Made by a program: the position numbers and the translations under genes. Positions 39,154-47,368 of a stretch of 64,000 nt of DNA are shown piece after piece (within the stretch, counting starts at the first letter, position 1; the number at the start of each line of letters is the position of its first letter). This stretch comes from Mitsuaria sp. WAJ17. GTDB taxonomy: Bacteria; Pseudomonadota; Gammaproteobacteria; Burkholderiales; Burkholderiaceae_C. The stretch is taken from NCBI RefSeq assembly GCF_014174515.1, contig NZ_JACJUG010000007.1, positions 124,001 through 188,000 of the forward strand, in the 5' to 3' direction. The notes beneath the pieces were generated by a model that was given only the letters and a program-made list of their open reading frames with translations, did not search any database and was not told the DNA's origin.

Positions 39154-39164
39154 CATAATCGCGG
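39154..39164 (+). promoter_or_regulatory. candidate promoter core CATAATCGCGG
   Basis: The -10-like core lies 21 bp before the GTG start of the gene at 39180 and matches the core before glmU. Confidence 0.4.
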
Positions 39165-39179
39165 CCAAGGAGAGAGGCC

Positions 39180-39833
39180 GTGATCGAGATTCCCAAGCTG
39201 AGCAAGCCCGCGGGCGAGGACAAGGCGCCGCGCTGGTTCCATGTGGCCGTAGCCCTGAGCATGCTGCTGAGCGCCGGCGCCGCGCTGGTGTCGGCGCTCA
39301 AGACCAGCGCCACCATGCAGGCCCTGGTCGAGCAGAACGCGCGCCTGGTGAAGGCGGGCTCCACGCCCATCCTCCAGTACTACGCCGCCAACATCAACGC
39401 GAGCGACAAGTCCGAACTCCAGCTCGCCGTGGAGAACGTCGGCACCGGCCCGGCCCGCGTGGTCTGGCTGGAGATGCGCTATGACGGCAAGCTGCTCAGG
39501 AGCAGCCATGCCCTGCCTGCCGAGGTGGCGCGCACCCAGCAGCTGAGCGTGCCCAAGGACGCGCACGTCTACACCCGCAGCGGCTCCATTGCCGGCGATG
39601 TGCTGACGCCAGGCCGACGCCAGATGCTGTTCAGCTGGCGCGGAGAGGACGTGCAGGACAAGCAGGTGGAAGCCCTGTACAAGGCGGTGGATCGTGAGCG
39701 CGGCAGGATGAGCGTTGCAGGCTGCTACTGCTCGGTCTTCGACGAATGCTGGGAAACCGACTTCGGGCCCGACCTCCCCAAGCCCGTGCAGCGCTGCGAG
39801 CGCGAGGGCCATGTGAGCGTCAACGGCGGCTGA
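39180..39833 (+). CDS. membrane-anchored hypothetical protein
   Basis: A 217-residue protein from a GTG start preceded by AGGAGAGAGG. After a short basic N-terminus there is one hydrophobic span (WFHVAVALSMLLSAGAALVSAL), a short coil (TMQALVEQNARLVKAG) and a beta-rich periplasmic domain with the VENVGTGPARVVWLEM motif. The last part holds four cysteines, three in AGCYCSVFDECWETDFG, suggesting disulfides or metal. No family recognised. Its stop lies only 3 bp from the stop of the convergent hydrolase gene. Confidence 0.65.
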   Translation: MIEIPKLSKPAGEDKAPRWFHVAVALSMLLSAGAALVSALKTSATMQALVEQNARLVKAGSTPILQYYAANINASDKSELQLAVENVGTGPARVVWLEMRYDGKLLRSSHALPAEVARTQQLSVPKDAHVYTRSGSIAGDVLTPGRRQMLFSWRGEDVQDKQVEALYKAVDRERGRMSVAGCYCSVFDECWETDFGPDLPKPVQRCEREGHVSVNGG

Positions 39834-39836
39834 GCC

Positions 39837-40691
39837 TCAGCTGCCCTCCAGGAATCGCCGCACCAGCTCCATCTGCGCCGGCACGTTGAGCGCGGGCGCA
39901 TGGCCGCAGCCCGGGATGCTGGCCACCGCCGCGCAGGGGCCGCGCACCCGCATGGCCTCGGCGGTCTCCGCCAGCAGCAGGTCGGAGTCCTCGCCGCGCA
40001 GGCACAGCACGGGCAGGCTGAGGCTGTCCCATTCGCTCCAGCGCTCGTAGTCATCGGGCCGGGTGACGAACTGGCGCACCATGGCCGGGTCGTAGTGCGG
40101 CGTCACGCGGCCGTCGGGCAGGCGGCGCATGGAGGTCTCGGTCAGCAGTCGCCATTGAGCGTCGCTGAGCCAGCCGTAGGGCTTGTAGATCTGGCGGAAG
40201 TACTGCTCCAGTTCGCTGATGGTGTCGAAGGCCTGCGGGTTGCCGGCATAGGCGCGGATGCGCGCGATGGCCGGCGCGGCCAGCGAGGGACCGATGTCGT
40301 TGAGCACCAGGCGCACGATGCGGCCGCGCAGCGTGGTCGCCGCGGCCAGCGTCCCGATGGCGCCGCCCATGGAGGTGCCCACCCAGTGGAAGCGCGGCAG
40401 CTGCAACTGGTCCACGAGCGCGGTGGCCAGCTGCACGTAGAAGTCCAGGCAGTACTCGCGGTCGGGGTCGGGGCTCCACTGGGAGAGGCCGCGGCCGATG
40501 GTGTCGGGGCAGATCACGCGGTAGCTGCCGCTGAGAAAGTCCGCCAGCGCATCCATGTCCCGCCCTGTGCGGGCCAGGCCGTGCCAGGCGATCACCACCG
40601 GCGCGTCGGCCGGGCCCCAGTCGGTGTAGTGGATCTCGCGGCCGGCGCAGCGCAGGTAGTGGGAGGCGAATCCCTGGAAGGTGAAGCTCAT
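39837..40691 (-). CDS. alpha/beta hydrolase at the end of the liv-type operon
   Basis: A 284-residue cytoplasmic alpha/beta hydrolase. It has the oxyanion region VVIAWHGLARTG, nucleophile in GTSMGG, an acid residue in LCLRGEDSDLLL and the catalytic His in GCGHAPAL, in the usual order. Its ATG overlaps the livM stop (ATGA), so it is translated with the transporter. That suggests it acts on an imported compound, perhaps an ester, lactone or amide, though the substrate cannot be read from sequence. No signal peptide. It resembles general 'alpha/beta hydrolase' and haloperoxidase-type entries. Confidence 0.88.
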   Translation of the reverse strand: MSFTFQGFASHYLRCAGREIHYTDWGPADAPVVIAWHGLARTGRDMDALADFLSGSYRVICPDTIGRGLSQWSPDPDREYCLDFYVQLATALVDQLQLPRFHWVGTSMGGAIGTLAAATTLRGRIVRLVLNDIGPSLAAPAIARIRAYAGNPQAFDTISELEQYFRQIYKPYGWLSDAQWRLLTETSMRRLPDGRVTPHYDPAMVRQFVTRPDDYERWSEWDSLSLPVLCLRGEDSDLLLAETAEAMRVRGPCAAVASIPGCGHAPALNVPAQMELVRRFLEGS

Positions 40692-41791
40692 GCCTGTTCC
40701 TTGCTCAGGGCCGCCAGCGCGCGGCGCGCGGCGCGCAGCCGCAGGCCACCGACGATGCCGGCCGGAAAGTGATAGACCGCCAGCACGAAGAGCAGGCCCA
40801 GCCACAGCAGCCAGCGGTCCGGCGAGATCAGCGCGGCCAGCAGGGGCACGCCCTCCACCGCCGAGGCGCCCAGGCGCATCAGGTCCTGCAGATAGGCCTG
40901 CGCACCCATGAAGAGCACGCTGCCCACCACCGCGCCGTAGAGGCTGCCCATGCCGCCGATCACGCAGATCAGCAGCACGTCCAGCATCAGCTCCATCGAC
41001 AGCGACGTGTCCGGCCCGTTGTAGCGCAGCCAGACGGCCAGCATGGCGCCGGCCAAGGTCGCGAAGAGGGCTGCCAGCACATTGGCGCAGACGCGGTAGA
41101 CCACGGTCCGGTAGCCGATGGCCTCGGCGCGGAAATCGTTCTCTCGGATGGCCTGCAGCACGCGGCCGAAGGGCGAGTTGACGATGCGCAGCATCAGCAG
41201 GGTCAGCGCCATCGTGCACATGCACAGCAGGTAGTAGGCCGCGAAACGCCCGTCGATGCTGGCCCCCAGGAAGGGCTCCTCCAGGAACTCCGTGCCCGGC
41301 TGCAGCAGCTCTGGCACCTGGAAGCTGAGCCCGTCCTCGCCGCCGGTGAACTCGGACAGCTGCGAGGCCAGGCCCAGGAAGGCCGAGGCCACGGCCATGG
41401 TGATCATGGCAAAGAAGAGCGCCTTCACCCGCAGCGAGAACAGCCCGATCAGCAGAGACAGCACGAGGCTCAGGCCCAGGGCCGTGCCCACGCCCGCGGC
41501 CAACGCCGGCCAGCCCGGCCCCATCTGGTTGCTGGCGATGGCCACGCCATAGGCCCCAATGCCGAAGAACATGGTGTGGGCGAAGCTCACGATGCCCGTA
41601 TAGCCCAGCAGCAGGTCGTAGCTGGCCACCAGCACGATGAACACGAGGATCTTGGCCGCCACGTTCAGCGCCTTGATGCCGGGGAAGAGGAAGGGCGTCA
41701 GCAGCAGGCCCAGCACGCAGGCCGCCAGCAGCACGGCCAGCAGGCGGCTGCGCGGCAGGTCATGGGAAAGCAGCGCGTGAATGAGGCTCAT
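40688..41791 (-). CDS. livM: branched-chain amino acid-type ABC transporter permease LivM
   Basis: A 367-residue inner-membrane permease of the HAAT family. About ten hydrophobic spans occur, with the family hallmark LLLGYTGIVSFAHTMFFGIGAYG and the conserved RAEAIGYRTVVYRVCANVLAALFATLAGAM region (quoted in part). A C-terminal LFVLAVYHFPAGIVG follows. It forms the channel with LivH and is driven by LivG/LivF, with LivK delivering the ligand. The order is livK-livG-livF-livH-livM. An intergenic 124 bp with palindromes separates it from livH, while the hydrolase downstream overlaps it by 4 bp. The ligand may be Leu/Ile/Val, urea, amides or aromatic acids. Confidence 0.93.
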   Translation of the reverse strand: MSLIHALLSHDLPRSRLLAVLLAACVLGLLLTPFLFPGIKALNVAAKILVFIVLVASYDLLLGYTGIVSFAHTMFFGIGAYGVAIASNQMGPGWPALAAGVGTALGLSLVLSLLIGLFSLRVKALFFAMITMAVASAFLGLASQLSEFTGGEDGLSFQVPELLQPGTEFLEEPFLGASIDGRFAAYYLLCMCTMALTLLMLRIVNSPFGRVLQAIRENDFRAEAIGYRTVVYRVCANVLAALFATLAGAMLAVWLRYNGPDTSLSMELMLDVLLICVIGGMGSLYGAVVGSVLFMGAQAYLQDLMRLGASAVEGVPLLAALISPDRWLLWLGLLFVLAVYHFPAGIVGGLRLRAARRALAALSKEQA

Positions 41792-41814
41792 GCCTGTACT
41801 CCGAGTCGATCATC

Positions 41815-41915
41815 TGCACGGCGCCAACGCAACCATGCGGAGTCCGTGGATCCGGCTTTGCCGGGCCATCGGGCTCGCCCCCTTGAGGGGGCGCGCGAAG
41901 CGCGTAGGGGGTGGG
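41815..41915. repeat. GC-rich palindromes between livH and livM
   Basis: The 124-bp gap contains CCGGCTTTGCCGG (41851-41863) and GCCCCCTTGAGGGGGC (41878-41893), followed by GCGCGAAGCGCG. This is similar in style to the cluster at 31538-31744. No gene seen. It could be a REP-like element lying inside the operon. Confidence 0.55.
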
Positions 41916-42947
41916 TCATCGTGCCCCCACGGGATAGAGACCCTGGGGCCGCCACATCAGGACGGCCACCATGAGCCCGATGTTGGAGAACAGCGCCGCC
42001 TTCGGGAACAGGAAGCCGCAGTAGTTGGCCATCAGCCCCACCGCCAGCGCGCCCACGAAGCAGCCCAGGGTGGAGCCCAGGCCGCCGATGATGATGACGA
42101 TGAAGATGAGCGTGTTGACCTGCGCCCCGATCTGAGGCGTGACGCCCTGCTGGTACAGCCCCCACATCACCCCGCCCAGACCGGCGAGGGCCGATCCCGC
42201 GACGAAGACCGCCACGAAGAGCCGGCGGATGCGGTAGCCCAGGCTCTCCACCATCTCGCGGTCCTGCACGCCGGCTCGGATCAGCAGGCCGAGCTTGGTC
42301 CGGTTGAGCACCCACAGTAGGCTCGCGAAGACCACCAGGCCCAGCACCACGGCCAGCAGGCGGAACTTCTCGATGGCCACGTCACCCATCAGCAGCGAGC
42401 CGCGCAGGCCCTCGGGCACGGGCAGGGGCACCAGCTGCGCGCCCCACAGCAGCTTGATGCATTCCTCGCCGATGATCATGCCGCCCATGGTGATGAGGAT
42501 CTGCTTGAGGTGCATGCCGTACACCGGCCGCACCAGCACCCGCTCGAAGACCAGGCCCACCGCGCCGGCCACCGCCATGCCGGCCAGGCAGGCCAGGCCC
42601 ACGGCCACGAGGTTGGCGGCCAGGCTGCTGCCCTCGCCCGTCCAGGCGCTCATGCCGCCCATCACCGTGGTGGCCATGAAGGCGCCCAGGGCGATGAACA
42701 CGCCGTGGCCGAAGTTCAGCACGTCCATCAGGCCGAAGACCAGGGTCAGGCCCGAGGCGATGATGAAGATGATCAGGCCCATGGCCAGGCCGGCCAGGGT
42801 CAGGGTGGCCCAGCTGGAGGCGCTGCCCATCAGCGGCAGGGCCAGGGCCATCAGGCCCAGCAGCAGCGCCAGCGGCTGCCAGTCCAGGCTCAGACGCAGG
42901 CCGGCCGCGCGGGCGGGCACGCCGGAAGTCGTCATGGGGATGCTCAT
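41916..42947 (-). CDS. livH: branched-chain amino acid-type ABC transporter permease LivH
   Basis: A 343-residue inner-membrane permease with about eight to nine spans. The family motif GLTLVFGLMDVLNFGHGVFIALGAF is present (given in part), as are RVLVRPVYGMHLKQILITMGG and the conserved GSALAGLGGVMWG. It pairs with LivM. The start is ATG 42947, with an in-frame ATG at 42935 as alternative. livF lies 10 bp upstream. Downstream a palindrome-rich gap precedes livM. Confidence 0.94.
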   Translation of the reverse strand: MSIPMTTSGVPARAAGLRLSLDWQPLALLLGLMALALPLMGSASSWATLTLAGLAMGLIIFIIASGLTLVFGLMDVLNFGHGVFIALGAFMATTVMGGMSAWTGEGSSLAANLVAVGLACLAGMAVAGAVGLVFERVLVRPVYGMHLKQILITMGGMIIGEECIKLLWGAQLVPLPVPEGLRGSLLMGDVAIEKFRLLAVVLGLVVFASLLWVLNRTKLGLLIRAGVQDREMVESLGYRIRRLFVAVFVAGSALAGLGGVMWGLYQQGVTPQIGAQVNTLIFIVIIIGGLGSTLGCFVGALAVGLMANYCGFLFPKAALFSNIGLMVAVLMWRPQGLYPVGAR

Positions 42948-42957
42948 GAGCCCCTCC

Positions 42958-43704
42958 TCATTGATGCGCCGCCAGCGACAGCCCCAGCAGCCGCTGCTGC
43001 AGGGCCTCGTCGGCGGCCAGGTCGGCCATGCGGCCGGCGTGCACCACGCGGCCGTCGTCCATCACCGCCACGCTGTCGCCCAGCTGGCGGGCCATGTGGA
43101 AGTTCTGCTCCACCAGCAGCACGGTGGTGCGACTGCGCTTGAGCTCCTTCAGGGACTCGATCAGGTTCTGCACGATGGCCGGGGCCAGGCCCTTGGAGGG
43201 CTCGTCGATCAGCAGCAGGCGGCGCGGCTCGATCAGGGCACGGGCGATGGCCAGCATCTGCTTCTGCCCGCCCGAGAGCTTGCCCGCCGGGTAGTGCCAG
43301 AACTTCTTCAGCGCCGGGAAAAGGCCGAAGAGCCAGTCCAGGCGCTCGGCGTCCAGCTGCTCGATGCGGCGGGCCTCGCGGGCCGCCAGCAGCAGGTTCT
43401 CCGCCACGCTGAGTGCGCCGAAGATGCCCATGTTCTCGGGCACGTAGGCGATGCTGTGGCGGGCAATCTCCGGCGTGGCCAACTGTGCGCCGGGGCCGCC
43501 TATGGCCTGCCCGTCCAGCAAGACCTGACCCTGGCTCGCCTGCCACAGGCCCATGATGCTGCGCAGCGTGGTGGTCTTGCCGGCGCCGTTGCGGCCCAGC
43601 AGCAGGGTCAGCTCGCCCTCGGGCACGACCAGGTCCACGCCATGCAGGATGTGGTACGCGCCGATGTGGGTCTGCACCCCGCGCAGTTCGAGCAGGGGTT
43701 TCAT
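42958..43704 (-). CDS. livF: ABC transporter ATP-binding protein LivF
   Basis: A 248-residue cytoplasmic ATPase. Walker A is GRNGAGKTT, the signature is LSGGQKQML, Walker B is LLLIDEPSKGLAP and the switch region is LLVEQNFHMA. The shorter length and 'EPSKGLAP' are LivF-type. Its start overlaps the livG stop by four bases (ATGA at 43701-43704), so the two ATPases are coupled for equal output. Confidence 0.95.
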   Translation of the reverse strand: MKPLLELRGVQTHIGAYHILHGVDLVVPEGELTLLLGRNGAGKTTTLRSIMGLWQASQGQVLLDGQAIGGPGAQLATPEIARHSIAYVPENMGIFGALSVAENLLLAAREARRIEQLDAERLDWLFGLFPALKKFWHYPAGKLSGGQKQMLAIARALIEPRRLLLIDEPSKGLAPAIVQNLIESLKELKRSRTTVLLVEQNFHMARQLGDSVAVMDDGRVVHAGRMADLAADEALQQRLLGLSLAAHQ

Positions 43705-44480
43705 GCCACGACCTCCTCGGGGCCATCCGTCACCACATCCGCAGCCACCCCCAGGTAGGCCTCCTGCACCACCGGCAGGGCCATGACCTCCGCCGGCTTT
43801 CCGTCAGCCACCAGGGCGCCCTGGTGCAGCACGATCACCCGGTCTGCCAGCTCGCGCACCACGTCCATCTTGTGCTCCACCAGCAGGATGGTGTGCCGCC
43901 CTTCCCGCTTGAGCTCGCGGATCAGGTCCAGCACCACCGGCACCTCGTCCACGCTCATGCCGGCCGTTGGCTCATCGAACATGTAGACCTTGGGCTGCAG
44001 CGCCATCAGCACCGCCACCTCCAGCTTGCGCTGGTCCCCGTGCGGCAGGCTGGCGGCCAGGGCACCCGACTTGGACGAGAGCCGCACCCGCTCCAGCAGC
44101 GCCATCGACTCCTCGATCAGCGCCTTGTGATTCACCCACACCGAGAGCATCTTCAGCCCCAGGCCCTGGCGCGCCTGCACCGCCAGCCGCACGTTCTCCA
44201 GCACCGGCAGGTGCGGGAAAAGCTGCGTCAGCTGAAAGGCCCTCCCCAGCCCCTCGCGCGTGCGCAGCGGCGCCGACAGCGCGCTCAGGTCCTCGCCATC
44301 GAGCAAGACCTGACCCTCACTTGCCGGCAGCTGCCCAGAGATCAGGTTGAAGTAGGTCGTCTTGCCCGCCCCGTTCGGCCCCACGATGGCCGTCAGCGAG
44401 CCCGGCGCGAACGCGCAGGAGACGTGATCGACGGCCACATGCCCGCCGAACCGTATCGTCAAATTCCGAGTTTCAAGCAC
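43701..44480 (-). CDS. livG: ABC transporter ATP-binding protein LivG
   Basis: A 259-residue cytoplasmic ATPase. It shows NLTIRFGGHVAVDHVS, Walker A GPNGAGKTT, the LivG-type insertion EGLGRAFQLTQLFPHLPVLENV, Walker B MFDEPTAGMSVDE and LLVEHKMDVV. The usual LSGG signature is here LPHGDQRKLEVA, the common variant in this subfamily. I chose the GTG at 44480 (VLETRNL), with GGAA upstream. A longer in-frame frame back to 44573 runs through the repeat element and is not homologous. The repeat copy B ends 32 bp before this start. Confidence 0.92.
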   Translation of the reverse strand: MLETRNLTIRFGGHVAVDHVSCAFAPGSLTAIVGPNGAGKTTYFNLISGQLPASEGQVLLDGEDLSALSAPLRTREGLGRAFQLTQLFPHLPVLENVRLAVQARQGLGLKMLSVWVNHKALIEESMALLERVRLSSKSGALAASLPHGDQRKLEVAVLMALQPKVYMFDEPTAGMSVDEVPVVLDLIRELKREGRHTILLVEHKMDVVRELADRVIVLHQGALVADGKPAEVMALPVVQEAYLGVAADVVTDGPEEVVA

Positions 44481-44512
44481 AGCAGTTCCAGAAAGAAACG
44501 AAGTAGCACCAT

Positions 44513-44647
44513 CCCAGCTTCCAGAGCCCGAGGCGTAGCGAGCGGACGCTGGACTAGGCGCGGGGGGTCCCAAAGACCGGAGCGACCTTGGGGGTCGTGA
44601 GGATCTTTGGGAGGACCCGCAACGACGGCCAGCGTTCGCGCAGTAGC
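44513..44647 (-). repeat. intra-operon dispersed element, copy B (livK-livG gap)
   Basis: Read on the minus strand, this 135-bp stretch matches 1681-1828 block by block and in the same orientation relative to transcription. It begins 7 bp after the livK stop and ends 32 bp before the livG start. Its core folds well: CCCAAAGA and TCTTTGGG flank an inner CGACC/GGTCG hairpin, and the outer ends are an imperfect inverted repeat. Confidence 0.8.
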
Positions 44648-44654
44648 CGAGCGA

Positions 44655-45851
44655 TTAGCGGTGGTTGCGGATGGGGACGGCCATCTCTTCCGGCTTGATC
44701 TCCCGCACCAGCTCCGGCACGCCCCACTCGAACGCCTTGTCCACCTTGATCCTGAAGTGGTACATGGACTGCATCGCCTGGTGGTCTTCCGGCCGGAAGG
44801 TCATGCGCCCCTTGGCCGTCTCGAAGCTCATGCCTTCCATGGCCTTGATCAGCTTGTTCGTGCCGGTGTCACCGCCCGTCTTCTTGAGGGCCTCGACGAG
44901 GGCGATGCCCGCCGTCATGCCGCCCGCGGTGAAGAAGTCCGGCGGCGACTTGAACTGCTTGTAGTGGTTGGACACCAGCCATTCGTTGACCGGGTTCTTG
45001 GGCATGCCGAAGTAGTAGTAGCTGGCGCCCTCCATGCCCGGGAACTGCTTGTAGGCCACCATGGCGGGCAGGATGTTGCCGCCGGTGGCGATCTCGATGC
45101 CGTAGCGCTTGAGGTCCAGGTCCGCGATCTTGAACGGGTTGCCGCCGCCGGCCCAGATGATGAAGATCACCTTGCGGCCGGGCTGGTCCTTGAGCTTGTC
45201 GATCAGGCGCTGGGCGCCGGCGGTGAAGTCCGTGGTGTTGGTGGGCAGGTATTCCTCGTGCACCAGCTTGGCCTTCTTGATCGCATCCTTGAAGGCCTTC
45301 ACGCCGTCGCGACCGAAGGCGTAGTCCTGGGCCAGGGTGGCGATCACGGTGCCGGGCTTGTCCAGGGCGACGGCATTGGCGATGGCGTCCTGCGAGCTGT
45401 TGCGGCCGGTGCGGAAGATGTACTTGTTCCACTTCTCGCCGGTGATGGCATCGGCCACGGCCGGCTCCACCAGCAGGATCTTCTTGTACTCCTCAGCCAC
45501 CGGCAGCAGGGCCAGGGCCACGCCGCTGGACGAGGGACCCACGGCGATGTCGGCCTTGTCGTCGCCATAGGCGGCGGCCAGCAGGCTCTTGCCCACGTCG
45601 GGCTTGCCCTGGTCGTCCTTCTCGATGACCACCAGCTTCTTCCCGTTGACCGTCATGGTGCCGCCGGTGGCGTAGTCCAGGCCCATCATCAGGCCGGTCT
45701 GCGTCTGCTTGCCGTAGGCCTCCAGCGGGCCGGTCTTGGAGTAGACGTGGGCGATGCGGATCTCGTTGCCGGCGGCCTGCGCAGGCAGGGCCAGCAGGGC
45801 ACAGGCGCCGACGAGGGCCAGGCCCGCCGAGCGGCGGTGAATGAGGGACAT
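44655..45851 (-). CDS. livK: periplasmic branched-chain amino acid-type binding protein LivK
   Basis: A 398-residue periplasmic receptor with a signal peptide (ending LLALPAQAAGN). The mature fold is that of type I binding proteins (Peripla_BP_6): IRIAHVYSKTGPLEAYGKQTQTG, VGPSSSGVALALLPVAEEYK, the hinge strand VIATLAQDYAFGRDG and the family's C-terminal KLIKAMEGMSFETAKGRMTFR (quoted in parts). It captures the ligand for LivHMGF. As first gene of the operon it should be made in excess; the hairpin-forming repeat after it is well placed for that. Ligand type is not decidable: Leu-type, amide and aromatic-acid binders all look like this. Confidence 0.92.
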   Translation of the reverse strand: MSLIHRRSAGLALVGACALLALPAQAAGNEIRIAHVYSKTGPLEAYGKQTQTGLMMGLDYATGGTMTVNGKKLVVIEKDDQGKPDVGKSLLAAAYGDDKADIAVGPSSSGVALALLPVAEEYKKILLVEPAVADAITGEKWNKYIFRTGRNSSQDAIANAVALDKPGTVIATLAQDYAFGRDGVKAFKDAIKKAKLVHEEYLPTNTTDFTAGAQRLIDKLKDQPGRKVIFIIWAGGGNPFKIADLDLKRYGIEIATGGNILPAMVAYKQFPGMEGASYYYFGMPKNPVNEWLVSNHYKQFKSPPDFFTAGGMTAGIALVEALKKTGGDTGTNKLIKAMEGMSFETAKGRMTFRPEDHQAMQSMYHFRIKVDKAFEWGVPELVREIKPEEMAVPIRNHR

Positions 45852-46091
45852 GACAGGTCTCCTGTTGTGATGCGGGCCGGGGTCTGCGCCCGGACCTGGC
45901 GATCATGGTGCAAGGGTCGTGCCTGCGGCAGCCCTGTCGGCGCCGCAGGCCGCCCAAACTGGCGTAAACCCCGAGCGAAGCCCGCCTGCCCGGCAAGACC
46001 CTGCCCCGTACGATCGCGCGGCCAGCCCCGGCTGAGCCCCCGCAAGGCGGGCCCGGAGCGCCAGGCCACCCCCGGCCATGCCCGGATCCTG

Positions 46092-46146
46092 GACAGGGCT
46101 GTTCAAATTTCAAACACGACGTCAGCCCTGTCTGCCCTGCAGACAG
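46092..46146. promoter_or_regulatory. nested perfect inverted repeats between livK and the serine hydrolase
   Basis: GACAGGGCTG (46092-46101) and CAGCCCTGTC (46123-46132) are perfect 10-bp arms, 31 bp apart start to start. They flank an AT-richer core TTCAAATTTCAAA. A second perfect dyad, CTGTCTGC-CCT-GCAGACAG (46128-46146), overlaps the right arm and ends 23 bp before the hydrolase start. The divergent layout and three-helical-turn spacing suggest a regulator-bound control region. Confidence 0.55.
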
Positions 46147-46169
46147 CCGGCGCCGGACCGGGAGGATGG

Positions 46170-47318
46170 ATGATGAGCATGGCACTGCAACGACGCCAGT
46201 TCCTGCGCCGGAGCCTGGCTGCGAGCCTGGGCTGCGGCCTGACGCTGGGCTGCGCCCGCGCCGGTGCGACGGTGCGCGGCGAGGCGGCCCCGGCCCGGGT
46301 GGACCGCTACGCCCGTCAATACCTGCAGGACCAGCAGATGCCCGGCCTGGCCCTGGCCCTGTTGCAGGACGGCGAGCCCCTCTACGCCCGCGGCCTGGGC
46401 CGGACCAGCGTCGCGCAGCAGCATCCCGTCACACAGGACACCCGCTTCGACATCTGCTCCCTCTCCAAGCCCCTGCTGTGCTGCGCCGCGCAGCTGATGG
46501 TGGAGGATGGGCAGCTGCGCTTGAACCAACGCCTGGCCGATCTCATCGAGGACCTGCCTGAGAGCTGGCAGGCCATCACCCTTCAGCAGCTGATGCAGCA
46601 CACCGCCGGCCTGCCCAAGAACGTCGATTTCAGCGATCCCGAGGTGCAGGCCCTGTTTCCCCGCACCTATGGTGAGGCCGCGTGGCTGCCCATCGTCAGG
46701 CGTCAGCCCTTGCTGAGCCCGCCAGGCCAGCGCTGCCATTACAGCAACACAGGCTACAACCTGCTGGCCTGCGCCATCGGCCGACTGGCCGGCCGCCCCT
46801 ACGAGCAGGTGCTCGCGCAAAGGCTGTTCGAGCCGCTGGGCATGAAGAGCGCCCGCTTGATGCCGCCCACCCCCGGCTATGCGGGCATGGCAGCTCCCCA
46901 CCAGCGCCGCCCGGGCGGCGTCATCGATATCAGTGCAGAGCAGCCACCGGGTGTGCGCAGCTGGATGGCGGCCGGCTGCGGCGGCATCGAGATGAGCCTG
47001 CGGGACATGATCCAGTGGGAGCGTGCCTTGCACGGCCGGGGTGCGTTCAAGGCCTACCGGCGGGTGTTCGAGAAGCTCTGGGCCCAGGGCGTGCCCACCG
47101 AGCAAGGCCACGCCTACGGCCTGGGCTGGAACTTCCAGCGCGACCCGGCCGGCCGGCTGCAGGTCTGGCACGAGGGCCAGAGCGAAGGCTTCTCGGCCCG
47201 CTTCGAGCGCTTCCCCGAGCAGGGCCGGGCCCTCATCGTCATGGGCAATCTGGGCGACTTCAAGCCCGACGAACTGGCCCGCGCCGTCCGGGACATGGCG
47301 TGGAAGCCCGACGCATGA
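46170..47318 (+). CDS. Tat-exported serine hydrolase (class C beta-lactamase fold)
   Basis: A 382-residue beta-lactamase-family protein. The N-terminus has a twin-arginine-type signal (RRQFLRRSLAASLGCGLTLG). The active site shows Ser97-x-x-Lys100 in SLSK, Tyr191-Ser-Asn193 in YSNTGYN and a C-terminal HEGQSEGF in the place of the KTG/HxG motif. Family members are DD-peptidases, esterases or AmpC-like lactamases; the sequence does not say which. ATG 46170 or 46173 follows GGGAGG closely. It is divergent from livK, and a set of perfect inverted repeats lies just upstream. Confidence 0.88.
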   Translation: MMSMALQRRQFLRRSLAASLGCGLTLGCARAGATVRGEAAPARVDRYARQYLQDQQMPGLALALLQDGEPLYARGLGRTSVAQQHPVTQDTRFDICSLSKPLLCCAAQLMVEDGQLRLNQRLADLIEDLPESWQAITLQQLMQHTAGLPKNVDFSDPEVQALFPRTYGEAAWLPIVRRQPLLSPPGQRCHYSNTGYNLLACAIGRLAGRPYEQVLAQRLFEPLGMKSARLMPPTPGYAGMAAPHQRRPGGVIDISAEQPPGVRSWMAAGCGGIEMSLRDMIQWERALHGRGAFKAYRRVFEKLWAQGVPTEQGHAYGLGWNFQRDPAGRLQVWHEGQSEGFSARFERFPEQGRALIVMGNLGDFKPDELARAVRDMAWKPDA

Positions 47319-47368
47319 TCAGCCCCATGCCCTTTGGCCTCGCCGTCTGGCTTCACTAGAGTCGCCCC

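Noticed and set aside
44481..44573. A 31-residue N-terminal extension of LivG
   Set aside because: It runs through the repeat element, is not LivG-like, and a GTG with an upstream GGAA gives a normal-length protein.
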